Notes: a model not told the origin generated them from the letters alone. Counted from the first letter of the stretch, positions 54,574 to 64,000 are shown. The stretch: DNA of 64,000 nt from Leifsonia sp. TF02-11 (GCF_017565305.1 NZ_JAGEKP010000010.1:159723-223722), one strand, 5' to 3'. Numbers and translations are program-made.

Positions 54574-56352
54574 TCAGCCCTCCAGCTGCTCGCTCAACTC
54601 CAGCCAGCGGGTCTCGTGGTCGGCGATCTCGCCCTCCAGGGCGCGCAGCTCCTCGGTGAGCCGGCCCAGGCCGACGTAGTCGGACTGGTCGTGGCGCGCG
54701 ATCGCCTCGTGGTGCGCGGCGACCTGGCCTGCCAGCTTCGCGAGGCGGCGGTCGATGGAGGTCAGCTCCTTCTCGGCGGCGCGCAAGGCCGCCCCCGACA
54801 GCGTGGGCGCGGAGGCCGCGACAGCGGCGACGGCACTCGGCGCGGCTCCCCGCTCCTTCCGCAGCCGCAGGTACTCGTCGATCCCGCCCGGGAGGTGGCG
54901 GAAGGCGCCGTCGATGACCGCGTACTGCTGGTCGGTGACCCGCTCGACGAGGTAGCGGTCGTGCGAGACCACGAGCAGCGTCCCCGGCCACCCGTCGAGG
55001 AGGTCCTCCATGGCGGCGAGCATGTCGGTGTCGAGGTCGTTGGTCGGTTCGTCCAGGATGAGCACGTTCGGCTCGTCGAGCAGGATCAGCAGCAGCTGGA
55101 GGCGGCGCTTCTGGCCGCCGGAGAGGTCCTTCACCGGCGTCGAGAGCTGGGCGTTCGTGAAGCCGAGGCGTTCGAGCATCTGACCCGGCGTGACCTCCTT
55201 GCCGCCGGCGAGGTACGTCGTCCGCTTGTCGGCGACCACGGCGCTGACGCGCTGGTCGCGCACGGCGTCGAGCTCGTCGAGCTGCTGCGTCAGGGTGGCG
55301 ATCTTGACCGTCTTGCCGCGCTTGACCCGGCCGGCCGTCGGCTCGACAGTGCCGGCAACGAGCGCGAGCAGGGTGGACTTGCCCGCGCCGTTGACGCCGA
55401 GGATGCCGGTGCGCTCGCCCGGAGCGATGCGCCACTCCACGTCGCGCAGCACCGTCTTCGGCGGGAACTCGACCGTCACGTCGAGCAGATCGACGACGTC
55501 TTTGCCGAGGCGCGCGGTGGCGAGCTTCGTCAGCTCGACCGCGTCGCGAGGGGCGGGTTCGTCGGCGATCAGCGCGGCGGCCGCGTCCATCCGGAACTTC
55601 GGCTTGGATGTGCGCGCCGGGGCACCGCGCCGCAGCCAGGCGAGCTCTTTGCGCATGAGGTTCTGCCGCTTCGTCTCCGCGACGGCGGCCATGCGATCGC
55701 GCTCGACGCGCTGCAGGACGTACGCCGCGTACCCGCCCTCGAAGGGTTCGACGATCCCGTCGTGCACCTCCCAGGTGGAGGTCGACACCTCGTCGAGGAA
55801 CCAGCGGTCGTGGGTGACCACCACGAGCGCACCCGACCCGGAGGCCCAGCGCTGTTTCAGGTGCGAGGCGAGCCAGGCGACGCCCTCGATGTCGAGATGG
55901 TTCGTGGGCTCGTCGAGGAACAGCAGGTCGTGGTCGTGCACCAGCAGTGCGGCCAGCGCGACCCGGCGACGCTGTCCTCCCGAGAGCTCGCCGATCGCGG
56001 CGTCCCAGGGGATGTCGGCGATCAGCCCGGCGAGCACGTCGCGAACGCGCGGGTCGCCGGCCCAGACATGCTCCTCCCGGTCGCCCACGATGGCCCGGCC
56101 GACGGTGAGCGCGTCGGGCAGGTCGTCGCGCTGGTCGAGCATGCCGACGGTCACGTCGCGCCGTCGCGTGACGCGCCCCGAATCGGGCTCGAGCCGCCCG
56201 GCGAGCAGCGACAGGAGCGTCGACTTGCCGTCGCCGTTGCGGCCGACGACGCCGATGCGGTCGCCTTCGGAGACGCCGAGCGTCACCGAGTCGAAGACGA
56301 CCCGCGTGGGGTATTCGAGATGCAGCGACTCGGCGCCGAGGAGATGAGCCAT
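54574..56352 (-). CDS. ABC-F family ATPase
   Basis: This 592-residue soluble protein has two ABC domains and no membrane helices, as in ABC-F translation or antibiotic-resistance factors. The first Walker A is VGRNGDGKSTLLS with ELSGGQRRRVALAALL and LLFLDEPTNHLDI; the second is GVNGAGKSTLLALVAG with DLSGGQKRRLQLLLILLDEP. A C-terminal coiled-coil (about residue 525 on, EKELTSIDRRLAKLAGQVA) resembles Uup-type DNA- or ribosome-interacting tails. The ATG at 56352 gives MAHLLGAESLHLEY; longer frames are unlikely. Gene and LuxR regulator are divergent. Confidence 0.92.
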   Translation of the reverse strand: MAHLLGAESLHLEYPTRVVFDSVTLGVSEGDRIGVVGRNGDGKSTLLSLLAGRLEPDSGRVTRRRDVTVGMLDQRDDLPDALTVGRAIVGDREEHVWAGDPRVRDVLAGLIADIPWDAAIGELSGGQRRRVALAALLVHDHDLLFLDEPTNHLDIEGVAWLASHLKQRWASGSGALVVVTHDRWFLDEVSTSTWEVHDGIVEPFEGGYAAYVLQRVERDRMAAVAETKRQNLMRKELAWLRRGAPARTSKPKFRMDAAAALIADEPAPRDAVELTKLATARLGKDVVDLLDVTVEFPPKTVLRDVEWRIAPGERTGILGVNGAGKSTLLALVAGTVEPTAGRVKRGKTVKIATLTQQLDELDAVRDQRVSAVVADKRTTYLAGGKEVTPGQMLERLGFTNAQLSTPVKDLSGGQKRRLQLLLILLDEPNVLILDEPTNDLDTDMLAAMEDLLDGWPGTLLVVSHDRYLVERVTDQQYAVIDGAFRHLPGGIDEYLRLRKERGAAPSAVAAVAASAPTLSGAALRAAEKELTSIDRRLAKLAGQVAAHHEAIARHDQSDYVGLGRLTEELRALEGEIADHETRWLELSEQLEG

Positions 56353-56497
56353 ACGGTCTTCCAGCCTACCGTCGCGGCGGGATGGCCGAACCGCCGCCCA
56401 GCGCTCCCCCACCTTGGGGGAAACCGACCGGTGCCCCGGTTGTGCGATGATCGACGGACCGGACCGCGCACTCCCGACTTCTGACCCGCGCGGGCGG

Positions 56498-59383
56498 ATG
56501 GGGGCGACCGTGACCGACCTGGACTCGACGGCTCGGCCGTTGATCGGCCGGGATCGTGCCAGAGAGACCATCCTCCTCGTCGCCCATCGCGCCGTCGACC
56601 AGGGCGGCGCAGTGCTCGTCACGGGCGAGCCCGGCCTCGGCAAGACGGCCCTGCTCGCCGACGTCGCGCAGCGGCTCGACGGCTGGACCGTGCTGCGGGT
56701 GAGCGCGGACTCGTTCGAATCAGACCTGGCCTACGCCACGGTCGAGACCCTGGTGCGCGGGCTCGTCGGCCTGGGCGTGACGGCGATCCGGCCTCCCGGT
56801 CCCGACGACGACGCCTTCACCGTCGGGAGGCTGCTGCTCGACGCGATCGACGCCGTCTCCGGCCCGGTGTGCCTCATCGTGGACGACGCGCAGTGGGTGG
56901 ACGAGCCGTCGGCGCGCGCCCTGCGATTCGTCGTGCGCCGGCTCTCCGACCGCGCCTTCCTCTTCACCGCCGCGACGCGCCCCCAGCCGAACAGCCTGTC
57001 CGCCGTGTTCGAAGACCTGGCGGCGTCGTCGGTCAACCACGCGCGCATCGACCTGACCCCGCTCACCGTGTCGGACACGCAGGAGCTGGCCGAGCACATC
57101 CTGGGCCACGCGGTCTCCCGCCGCACCGCGACCCGGCTGACGGACGCGACGCAGGGTTCCCCGCTGCTGCTCAGCGTCCTCCTCGGGCAGCTCCACGACA
57201 CGTTCGCGCAGGCGCTGCACCCCGCGGGCTGGGACCTCCCCGACACCGCGATCATGCCGCTCGCCTCCGCGATCTCCGCCGCTCTGGAGGGCGCCGACCC
57301 GTCAGTCCGCACCGCCGCCGAGTTCGTCGCCGTGCTGCGCGACCCGCTGCCCGCACCCGTGGCCGGTTCCATCGCCGCGCGGCTCGGCGAGCGGCTCGAC
57401 CTGCCGGGGGCCGTGACGCGCGGTCTCGTGCTCGGGACGCCGCGCGACGGCGTGCTGTGGGTGGAGCCCGCGCACGCCCTGCTCGCCGACGCCCTCGCCG
57501 CCGAGCTCACCGTGGAGCGGCGCGTCCAGATCCACCGGGTCGCCGCCGACGTGCTCGACGGCCATCGAGCGCTGCGCCACAGGGTGGAGGCCGCAGACAC
57601 CGCGGACCCCGGCCTGGTCGACGAGCTGCTCACCGCGGCGCTCGCGGCGGCCGACCAGGGCAGGGCCGAGCAGGCGATGAGCTACGCGCGCTCGGCTATG
57701 CATCTCGCCACCGACCGGGAGCTCGAGCGGGCGCTCATCGAGCTGGGCCTCCTCGCGATGCGGTTCCGGCTGCACGAGCAGATCCTCGACCTGCGGCCCG
57801 CCATCGAGACGTTGCCGCCGTCGCCCGCGCGCGACGCCGTGCTGCTGGAGCTGCGGACGCTGTCGCGGGACGCGCCGGGCGCCCTGGAGCTCGCCCTCCA
57901 GCTGGAGGCCGCTCCCGCCGTCACCCCGGACGAGCGTGCGATCCGCACCCACGTCGCCGAGGCGCTGCCCAAGGTGCTGATGGCGATGGGCGACTTCGCC
58001 GGCGTGCTCGACCACCTGGACACGGCCCGGGAGCACATCGCCGCGTGCCCGCGGCCGGACGAGGTCGCCGACCCCGCGCTTCGGTGGCTCGCCGAGCCGG
58101 ACGAGCACCTGGTGCGCCTGCTCGGCTGGGCGCTCACCTCCGCCGCCCACGCGCAGCGCCCCGACCTCTTCGCACCGCTCACCGCCGAGCTCGACCGGAT
58201 GCTCCCGCAGCACGAGTCCCCTGCCGCGGTGGACGCACTGGTCTCGCGCGCACGGGTCTCGATCCTCGGCGGGGACATCGAGCGTGCGCGCGCCGACCTG
58301 GCGAAGGCGAACGAACTGGTCCGCCGGTTCCCGAGCAGCTGGACCGCGGGCTTCGTGCGCACGATGTACGCGCACATCCTGTTCCTGGTGGGCGAGTGGG
58401 AGGAGTCGGTCACCCTGGCCGACACCGCCGTCGCGCTCGCACTCGACGAGACCGACCTGTCGTGCTGGCCGATCGCGCTCTGGACGTCGACGCTCGTCCG
58501 CGCCGGGCGCGGAGAGTCGGAGCCGGTGGCCGAGCGACTGCGCTCGGCCGCGAAGGCCGATCCGCGCATCACGGGATCGTACGACGGCGACCTGCCGTTC
58601 CTGGCGCGGGCCGAGCTGGCGCGGGCGCTCGGCCGCCCGGAGGACCAGCTGAGCGCGACACTGGACGCGGAGGCAGCCGCGACTCGCGGCTCCACGCTGG
58701 GGTGGTTGACCTACCGCGTCGACGCGCTCGCGACGCTGGGACGCGCCGCCGAGGCGCGTAGCGCCTACGAGCGCTGCGCCGCTCCCGGGCTGTGGCGCCC
58801 GTACTACGGCTCGCTGCGCTGGCTCGAGGGCCGCGTGCTCGAGGCGGAGGGCCGCACTGCCGACGCGCTTCAGGCCTACCGCGAGGCGGCCGGAGAGTCG
58901 CGCTTCCCGTTCCCGGAGGCGGTCGCCGCGCTCGACGCGGGGCGCCTCCTGGTGGCGGGAGGTGCTACCGCGAACGGCGGAGCCGCACTCCGCAGCGAGG
59001 CGGACCGCGCCGAGGCCGCAGCGCTGCTCGAGCGGGCGGCCTCGACCTTCCGGCGGCTGGGTGCCAGCGCCTACCTCGCTCGCGCGGTGCAGCTCCTGGA
59101 CGCGATGCGCTCCGCCGGAGCCACCGCTCCCGGCGTCGAGCACTCCTCCGCTCTCGACCCGCTGGCCCCGTTGACCACGCGCGAGCGCCAGGTCGCGCAC
59201 GCGCTGGCCGCCGGGATGACCAACAAGGAAATCGCGGAGCGGCTGTACGTGTCGGTGACGACCGTCAACTTCCACGTGCGCAACATCCTCGCCAAGCTCG
59301 GGATGCGCTCGCGTCGCGAGCTCCGAGCACTCGCCCTGCCTCGCCGTCGACCCGTCAGAACCGACCGACCCGTCAAGAGTTGA
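56498..59383 (+). CDS. LuxR-family ATP-binding regulator (LAL type)
   Basis: This 961-residue protein has an N-terminal AAA/NACHT-like ATPase (LIGRDRARETILL, Walker A TGEPGLGKTALLAD, Walker B VCLIVDDAQWVDEPSARALR), a long helical TPR-like middle, and a C-terminal LuxR helix-turn-helix (LTTRERQVAHALAAGMTNKE, IAERLYVSVTTVNFHVRNIL). LAL (MalT-like) regulators integrate metabolic or stress signals; target genes are unknown. The start is uncertain: ATG 56498 is used, and ATG 56447 or GTG 56510 are alternatives. It is followed by a short U-tract terminator. Confidence 0.88.
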   Translation: MGATVTDLDSTARPLIGRDRARETILLVAHRAVDQGGAVLVTGEPGLGKTALLADVAQRLDGWTVLRVSADSFESDLAYATVETLVRGLVGLGVTAIRPPGPDDDAFTVGRLLLDAIDAVSGPVCLIVDDAQWVDEPSARALRFVVRRLSDRAFLFTAATRPQPNSLSAVFEDLAASSVNHARIDLTPLTVSDTQELAEHILGHAVSRRTATRLTDATQGSPLLLSVLLGQLHDTFAQALHPAGWDLPDTAIMPLASAISAALEGADPSVRTAAEFVAVLRDPLPAPVAGSIAARLGERLDLPGAVTRGLVLGTPRDGVLWVEPAHALLADALAAELTVERRVQIHRVAADVLDGHRALRHRVEAADTADPGLVDELLTAALAAADQGRAEQAMSYARSAMHLATDRELERALIELGLLAMRFRLHEQILDLRPAIETLPPSPARDAVLLELRTLSRDAPGALELALQLEAAPAVTPDERAIRTHVAEALPKVLMAMGDFAGVLDHLDTAREHIAACPRPDEVADPALRWLAEPDEHLVRLLGWALTSAAHAQRPDLFAPLTAELDRMLPQHESPAAVDALVSRARVSILGGDIERARADLAKANELVRRFPSSWTAGFVRTMYAHILFLVGEWEESVTLADTAVALALDETDLSCWPIALWTSTLVRAGRGESEPVAERLRSAAKADPRITGSYDGDLPFLARAELARALGRPEDQLSATLDAEAAATRGSTLGWLTYRVDALATLGRAAEARSAYERCAAPGLWRPYYGSLRWLEGRVLEAEGRTADALQAYREAAGESRFPFPEAVAALDAGRLLVAGGATANGGAALRSEADRAEAAALLERAASTFRRLGASAYLARAVQLLDAMRSAGATAPGVEHSSALDPLAPLTTRERQVAHALAAGMTNKEIAERLYVSVTTVNFHVRNILAKLGMRSRRELRALALPRRRPVRTDRPVKS

Positions 59384-59390
59384 CGGTTTT
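59370..59390 (+). terminator. Rho-independent terminator at the LuxR stop codon
   Basis: CCGTCAA-GAG-TTGACGG folds as a 7-bp stem with a three-base loop and is followed by TTTT (59387-59390). The LuxR-gene TGA (59381-59383) lies inside the right arm. Confidence 0.7.
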
Positions 59391-59418
59391 CGCGTCCCCC
59401 ACTAGGAGGACACGGGAA

Positions 59419-59484
59419 GTGCTCGCTAACGTGGTGAACACCCGGGATGCCCGACCGCTCCGCGTGGAAACGACTCCATCTTGA
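59419..59484 (+). CDS. Possible 21-residue small ORF
   Basis: After the terminator, AGGAGG (59404-59409) is followed, nine bases later, by GTG and 21 codons encoding MLANVVNTRDARPLRVETTPS, ending in TGA. The ribosome-binding site is the best in the gap, but codon bias cannot be assessed at this length and the sequence is not known to me. It could instead be random or a leader peptide. The rest of the 197-bp gap holds only the hairpin at 59533-59554. Confidence 0.3.
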   Translation: MLANVVNTRDARPLRVETTPS

Positions 59485-59532
59485 CGAATCGTCTCAACCC
59501 GACATGCGGCACGGATCGGGCATCCTCGGGCA

Positions 59533-59554
59533 TGGCCCCGGACGTGCGGGGCCA
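59533..59554 (-). terminator. Hairpin downstream of ispE
   Basis: TGGCCCCG (59533-59540), a 6-base loop and CGGGGCCA (59547-59554) form a perfect 8-bp stem 26 bp beyond the ispE stop. It probably ends the metG-tatD-rsmA-ispE transcript. Confidence 0.6.
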
Positions 59555-59580
59555 CTCGATTCAGATGGGGGTCTGGTCGG

Positions 59581-60525
59581 TCAGTCGCCGATGACGCGGG
59601 CGCCGTGGACGGGTCCCGTCGCCCGCACGGCGTGGATACGCGAAGCGCTGAGCGCGATCTGCAGGTCGAGCGCATTGTCGAGGTCGGCCACGAGGAACGC
59701 GACCGTCGGACCGGAGCCCGACACGATCCCGGCCAGCGCGCCGTTCAGCTCGCCGAGCTCCAGCACCTCGGCGATGCTCGGCGCCAGGTGGATCGCCGGC
59801 GCCTGGAGGTCGTTGCTGAGCGCCTCCGCCAGCATCGCGGGGTCGCCGGCACGCAGCGCGTGCAGCACCGGCGCGTCGACGCTCGGGCTGCGCTCGGCCG
59901 GCGCGATCTCGCCCGCGTGCCGCTGACGGTGGCGGTCGAGCTCGCTGTAGACGGCCGGCGTGCTGAGCTCCCCTTCCGGGAGGGCCAGCACCCAGTGGAA
60001 CTGTCCGGTCGCCAGCGCAGGGCTGAGCCGGTCGCCGCGGCCGGTGCCGATCGCGGTTCCGCCGATCAGCGCGAACGGCACATCGGCTCCCAGTCGGGCG
60101 GCCAGCGCAAGCAGCTCGTCGCGGCCGAGCTCGGTTCCCCAGAGCGCGTCGCACGCCACGAGCGTCGCCGCGGCGTCGGCCGAACCTCCGCCCATCCCGC
60201 CGGCGATCGGCACGTGCTTGTCGATCTCGAGCCGCACGCCGCCGGTGTAGCCGGTCTTCTTGGCGAGCAGCCGCGCCGCTTTGATGGCCAGGTTGCTGCC
60301 GTCGGTCGCGAGACCGCTGGTGTCGACGCTGCCCCCGAAGCTCACCGAGAAGTCATCGGCGTGGTGTGCGCGTACGTCTTCGTAGAGGGACACCGCCTGG
60401 TAGGCGGTGGCGACGTCGTGGTAGCCGTCTTCGCGCACGGCGCCGACGCGCATGAACACGTTGATCTTGCCGGGAGCGCGCACATGTACGGCATCCACGT
60501 CCCACCCCGTACCCGCCTCGACCAT
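59581..60525 (-). CDS. ispE: 4-diphosphocytidyl-2-C-methyl-D-erythritol kinase
   Basis: IspE phosphorylates CDP-methylerythritol in the MEP isoprenoid pathway. The 314-residue GHMP kinase has [20 protein letters not shown], the ATP loop [40 protein letters not shown] and the late [15 protein letters not shown]. Position after rsmA matches the conserved actinobacterial order. Start at ATG 60525; a 44-bp gap separates it from rsmA. Confidence 0.96.
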   Translation of the reverse strand: MVEAGTGWDVDAVHVRAPGKINVFMRVGAVREDGYHDVATAYQAVSLYEDVRAHHADDFSVSFGGSVDTSGLATDGSNLAIKAARLLAKKTGYTGGVRLEIDKHVPIAGGMGGGSADAAATLVACDALWGTELGRDELLALAARLGADVPFALIGGTAIGTGRGDRLSPALATGQFHWVLALPEGELSTPAVYSELDRHRQRHAGEIAPAERSPSVDAPVLHALRAGDPAMLAEALSNDLQAPAIHLAPSIAEVLELGELNGALAGIVSGSGPTVAFLVADLDNALDLQIALSASRIHAVRATGPVHGARVIGD

Positions 60526-60569
60526 GCCTCAAACCTACACACCGGACGGGTGCTCCGAGGACCACCCGA

Positions 60570-61415
60570 TCAGGTGATGGCGGCGAGTCTCACGAAGTCG
60601 TCGAGGTCGAGCTGCTCGCCGCGCAGCGACGGGCTGATGCCCGCCGCCTCCAGGGCCGAGGCTGCGGACGTCGGGTCGCCGAAGACGACGGAGAGCGACT
60701 GGCGGAGGGTCTTCCTGCGTTGCTGGAACGCCGCGTCCACCAGGGCGAAGGTACGCTTGCGCAGAGCCTCGTCGCCGCGCGGCTCTGCACGCCGGTCGAA
60801 GGCCACCAGCACCGAGTCGACGTTGGGGACCGGCCAGAAGATCTGCCGGCTGACGTTGCCTGCCGTGCGCCAGGTGCCGTACCACGCCGCCTTGACGCTG
60901 GGCGCCCCGTAGACCTTGGAACCCGGCCCCGCCGCGATGCGGTGGCCGACCTCCGCCTGCACCATCACCACTCCGGAGAGCAGGGTCGGGAAGGTCTCGA
61001 GGAAGTGCAGCAGCACCGGCACCGACACGTTGTACGGGAGGTTGGCGACCAGCCGGACCGGGCTCTCCGGGAGGTCGGTCACGGCCAGAGCGTCCTGGTG
61101 CACGACGGCCAAGCGGTCGGCGGCGGAAGGAGCGAGCTGCTGCACCGTCACCGGTAGCTGGGCGGCCAGCCGGCCGTCGATCTCCACGGCGACGACGCGC
61201 GCGCCGGCCTCCAGGAGACCCAGCGTCAGCGACCCGAGACCGGGCCCGACTTCGACCACGATGTCACCCTCCGCGACCTCGGCGACCCGCACGATGCGGC
61301 GCACGGTGTTGGCGTCGATGACGAAGTTCTGGCCGAGCTTCTTGGTGGGCGTGACGTCCAGGAGCTCCGCCAGGTCGCGGATCTCGGCGGGCCCGAGCAG
61401 TCGCAGCTCGCTCAC
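60570..61415 (-). CDS. rsmA: 16S rRNA dimethyladenosine transferase (RsmA/KsgA)
   Basis: RsmA dimethylates two adjacent adenosines at the 3' end of 16S rRNA, aiding 30S assembly. The 281-residue protein has [20 protein letters not shown], the SAM site [33 protein letters not shown] and the catalytic [20 protein letters not shown]. It begins at a GTG overlapping the tatD stop (GTGA), so translation is coupled. Confidence 0.97.
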   Translation of the reverse strand: MSELRLLGPAEIRDLAELLDVTPTKKLGQNFVIDANTVRRIVRVAEVAEGDIVVEVGPGLGSLTLGLLEAGARVVAVEIDGRLAAQLPVTVQQLAPSAADRLAVVHQDALAVTDLPESPVRLVANLPYNVSVPVLLHFLETFPTLLSGVVMVQAEVGHRIAAGPGSKVYGAPSVKAAWYGTWRTAGNVSRQIFWPVPNVDSVLVAFDRRAEPRGDEALRKRTFALVDAAFQQRRKTLRQSLSVVFGDPTSAASALEAAGISPSLRGEQLDLDDFVRLAAIT

Positions 61416-62341
61416 GCGATGATCCCGATGGGTGTCGTGGGCGGGGCTCCGACCGGCTCGCTGTCCCAGCGACCGTAGACGAGCTCGGTGTTGGAGTTGA
61501 GCTGAGCCGCGAGGGTGGAGGCGTCGGTGCCGATGGTCTCGGCCATCGCCCGCACGGTGTACGGGATGAGGTACGGCGCGTTCGGCCGGCCGCGGAACGG
61601 CGTGGGCGTCAGGAACGGCGCGTCGGTCTCGACCATGATCAGGTGGCGCGGCGCGACGCGCAGCGCCTCACGCAGGCCCGGCGCGTTCTTGAACGTCACG
61701 TTGCCCGCGAACGACATGAACCAGCCGTTCTCCGCGCAGATCTCGGCCAGCTCGACGTCGCCGGAGAAGCAGTGGAAGACCGTCCGCTCCGGGGCGCCGA
61801 CCCGCTTGAGCGTCGCGACGACCGCGGCGTGCGCGTCCCTGTCGTGGATCTGCAGGGCGATGTCGTTCTGCTTGGCGATCTCGATGTGCGCCTCGAAGGA
61901 GGCGAACTGCGCGTCGCGGCGCGGTCCCTCCTCCGTACGGAAGAAGTCGAGGCCGGTCTCGCCGACGGCGCGCACGCGCGGCCTCCCGGCCAGCTCGGCG
62001 ATGACCGCGAGCGCGTCGTCCAGCTCGCCGCGTTCGGCGTAGTCCGGAGCGTCGTTGGGGTGCAGGGCGACCGCGGCGAGCATCCGAGGCTCGATCGCCG
62101 CCGTCTCGGCCGACCACCGCGACGTCTCGACGTCGTTGCCGACCTGGACGACTCCGCGCACGCCGACGCTCGATGCCCGATCGAGCTGCTCGCGGTAGTC
62201 GAGCGGGTCGTCGCCGTCGGCGATCTCCAAGTGCGTGTGGTTGTCGTAGACGGGCACGACCAGCGCCTCCGGGAGCGGAGGATACGCGAGGTCGCGGCCG
62301 TCGGTGACGTGCCGCTGGCGGATGAACGCCGGGTCGGTCAT
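61412..62341 (-). CDS. tatD: TatD-family metal-dependent hydrolase
   Basis: TatD enzymes are metal-dependent deoxyribonucleases or amidohydrolases used in DNA repair and turnover. This 309-residue protein has [12 protein letters not shown] (HxH metal pair), [49 protein letters not shown] and [20 protein letters not shown], so the metal and catalytic residues are present. It lies between metG and rsmA in a coupled block (ATGA overlap with metG). Confidence 0.93.
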   Translation of the reverse strand: MTDPAFIRQRHVTDGRDLAYPPLPEALVVPVYDNHTHLEIADGDDPLDYREQLDRASSVGVRGVVQVGNDVETSRWSAETAAIEPRMLAAVALHPNDAPDYAERGELDDALAVIAELAGRPRVRAVGETGLDFFRTEEGPRRDAQFASFEAHIEIAKQNDIALQIHDRDAHAAVVATLKRVGAPERTVFHCFSGDVELAEICAENGWFMSFAGNVTFKNAPGLREALRVAPRHLIMVETDAPFLTPTPFRGRPNAPYLIPYTVRAMAETIGTDASTLAAQLNSNTELVYGRWDSEPVGAPPTTPIGIIA

Positions 62342-63927
62342 GCCGCGGGCACCGCGTCCGCGTCGATCCGCGGGAACAGCGCCTCGAGACCGTTGACCTC
62401 GGTGCCGGCGGGGAGCTGGCCCCACTCGCCGGCGCTCCGCAGCTTCTGCGCCTCCAGCGGGCCGAGCCCGGCCGTCGCGCCGAGCGCCGTCCACAGCTTG
62501 GCGGTCGCCTGCGGGATGACCGGCGAGAGCAGCACTGCGAGCGCGCGCAGTCCTTCCGCCGCCGTGTAGAGCACGGTCTGGAGGCGCTCGCGCTTCGCGT
62601 CGTCCTTCGCAAGGCTCCACGGCTCCTGCAGCGTGATGTAGCCGTTGAGCTCGTCGACGATGGTCCACACCGCGGCGAGGGCGTCGTGGATCGCCAGCGT
62701 GCCCATCGCGGCGTCGGCGTCGGCCGTCGCCTTCGCGACGACCTGCTGCACGTGGAGGTCGGCCTCCTCGTACGCGCCCGCCGGCGGGACGATGCCCTCG
62801 AAGTAGCGGGTCACCATGGCGATCACCCGCGATGCGAGGTTGCCGAAGCCGTTCGCCAGCTCGGCCTGGTAGCGCGCCGCGAGGTCCTCCCAGCTGAACG
62901 AGCCGTCCTGCCCGAAGTTGATGGCGCGCAGGAAGTAATAGCGGAACGCGTCGGAGCCGAAGGTGTCGGTGATCTGCGTCGGCGCGATGCCGGTGAGCTT
63001 CGACTTGGACATCTTCTCGCCGCCGACCAGGAGCCAGCCGTGGCCGAACACCTGGTGCGGAACCTCCAGGCCCGCTGCCATCAGCATCGCCGGCCAGATC
63101 ACGGCGTGGAACCGCAGGATGTCTTTGCCGACCAGGTGGGTGGCGGGCCAGCGGCGCTCGAAGTTCTCGTCGTCCTGCCCGTAGCCGACAGCGGTGACGT
63201 AGTTGAGCAGCGCGTCGAACCACACGTAGACGACGTGCGACTCGTCCCACGGCACCTTGATGCCCCAGTCGAAGCTCGAACGCGAGATCGAGAGGTCGCT
63301 GAGGCCCTGGCGGACGAACGAGACGACCTCGTTGCGCGCCGACTCCGGCTGCACGAACTCCGGCCGCTCCTCGTAGAGGGCCAGCAGCCGGTCGGCGAAG
63401 TCGCTCATGCGGAAGAAGTAGTTCTTCTCCTGCAGCAGCTCGAGCGGCTTCGAGTGGATGGCGCAGACCTTCTGGCCGGCGTACTCCCCCGTGCCGTCGA
63501 CGATCTCGCTCTGCGGCTTGAACTCCTCACAGCCCACGCAGTACAGCGCCTCGTACTCGCCCGCGTAGATGAAGCCGTCGTCGTAGAGCTTCTGCAGGAA
63601 CTTCTGGACGTTCTTCTCATGCCGCTCGTCGGTGGTGCGGATGAAGTCGTCGTTGGCGATGTCGATGGTCTTCAGCAGCGGCAGCCACTCGTTCGTCACC
63701 AGCCGGTCGGCCCACTCCTTCGGGGTGGTGCCGTTGGCGGTCGCGGTGCGCAGGATCTTCTGGCCGTGCTCGTCGGTTCCGGTGAGCAGCCAGGTGTCGT
63801 CGCCGGCCTGGCGGTGCCAGCGCGCGAGCACGTCCGCGGCGACCTCCGTGTACGCGTGCCCGATGTGCGGGACGTCGTTGACATAGAAGATCGGCGTGGT
63901 GATGTAGAACGCGGAGCCGTCGGACAT
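62338..63927 (-). CDS. metG: Methionine--tRNA ligase
   Basis: MetG charges tRNA-Met. The 529-residue protein has the HIGH motif in YVNDVPHIGHAYTEVAADVL, the CP-insert region with EEFKPQSEIVDGTGEYAGQK, and the KMSKS signature in GHGWLLVGGEKMSKSKLTG. The C-terminal anticodon domain follows from about residue 360; the extra tRNA-binding domain of longer MetG proteins is absent. It is the first gene of the metG-tatD-rsmA-ispE block and has a start at 63927. Confidence 0.97.
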   Translation of the reverse strand: MSDGSAFYITTPIFYVNDVPHIGHAYTEVAADVLARWHRQAGDDTWLLTGTDEHGQKILRTATANGTTPKEWADRLVTNEWLPLLKTIDIANDDFIRTTDERHEKNVQKFLQKLYDDGFIYAGEYEALYCVGCEEFKPQSEIVDGTGEYAGQKVCAIHSKPLELLQEKNYFFRMSDFADRLLALYEERPEFVQPESARNEVVSFVRQGLSDLSISRSSFDWGIKVPWDESHVVYVWFDALLNYVTAVGYGQDDENFERRWPATHLVGKDILRFHAVIWPAMLMAAGLEVPHQVFGHGWLLVGGEKMSKSKLTGIAPTQITDTFGSDAFRYYFLRAINFGQDGSFSWEDLAARYQAELANGFGNLASRVIAMVTRYFEGIVPPAGAYEEADLHVQQVVAKATADADAAMGTLAIHDALAAVWTIVDELNGYITLQEPWSLAKDDAKRERLQTVLYTAAEGLRALAVLLSPVIPQATAKLWTALGATAGLGPLEAQKLRSAGEWGQLPAGTEVNGLEALFPRIDADAVPAA

Positions 63928-63980
63928 GCTGACTATCCTACGGGCGCGCGAGGGGTGGGCCGGCGTTGTTACTTCGGTCG

Positions 63981-64000
63981 CTGCCGAGGGGCACGTCGTT
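63981..64000. repeat. Half copy of the palindromic repeat (copy C), cut by the window
   Basis: The last 20 bases, CTGCCGAGGGGCACGTCGTT, are identical to the reverse complement of the right arm and flank of copy A (27755-27774 region). The element continues beyond the window; it lies upstream of metG. Confidence 0.8.

Noticed and set aside
57302..59275. Long minus-strand open frame antisense to the LuxR regulator
   Set aside because: No motif or start signal; the plus-strand frame has Walker and helix-turn-helix motifs.

Overview
The window is about 64 kb of high-GC DNA with short intergenic gaps, many 4-bp ATGA/GTGA gene overlaps, frequent GTG starts and an actinobacterial gene complement: a DtxR/IdeR-type iron box, DUF501 and a septum-formation protein beside eno, a mycosin-like protease, a CUT1 sugar transporter without its own ATPase, and a TagF-like wall polymer enzyme. 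It looks like a chromosome segment from Microbacteriaceae, perhaps close to Leifsonia; that placement is inference from gene content and style. No rRNA, prophage, transposase or CRISPR array was found.

Layout. 1-6.4 kb: a catabolic cluster on the minus strand (formaldehyde-activating-enzyme homologue, 3-hydroxyisobutyrate-dehydrogenase-like reductase, aldehyde dehydrogenase, KduD-like SDR, FAD-linked oxidase cut by the window edge), with a divergent IclR regulator and an MFS transporter. 6.4-14 kb: housekeeping and envelope genes (YigZ, NDH-2, S8 protease, DUF501, FtsB/DivIC-like protein, eno, hisS). 14.4-18.4 kb: a siderophore ABC importer behind an iron box. 18.4-29.7 kb: mazG, nhaA, a GntR/DUF1648 pair, mfd, a phosphopantetheinyl transferase, an alpha/beta hydrolase, pth, rplY and gluconokinase.

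29.8-42.7 kb: a sugar-acid regulon. A LacI regulator and uxaC face an eight-gene operon for a CUT1 importer, two TIM-barrel isomerase/epimerase-like proteins, a Gfo/Idh/MocA oxidoreductase, UxuB and ManD. UxaC, UxuB and ManD together convert glucuronate to fructuronate, mannonate and 2-keto-3-deoxygluconate. The Gfo/Idh plus TIM-barrel genes suggest that the imported substrate is a glycoside opened first through a 3-keto intermediate (inference). gnd and gluconokinase flank the region and would feed gluconate into the pentose phosphate pathway.

42.8-64 kb: a TetR regulator with a divergent GT1 glycosyltransferase, prs-glmU with tRNA-Gln(TTG), a MarR regulator, a two-domain teichoic-acid-type polymerase/glycosyltransferase, a DUF2207-like protein, an AidB-like acyl-CoA dehydrogenase, a GNAT gene whose 3' end runs into a symmetric repeat array, an ABC-F protein, a large LuxR (LAL) regulator, and the metG-tatD-rsmA-ispE block.

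The least explained features are the Fae homologue, two kinds of palindromic intergenic repeat (a near-identical 26-bp-arm hairpin at 27.7 and 42.7 kb with a partial third copy at the right end, and a mirror-symmetric six-copy AACGGAGGA array at 54.4 kb), and the frameshifted tail of the GNAT gene.
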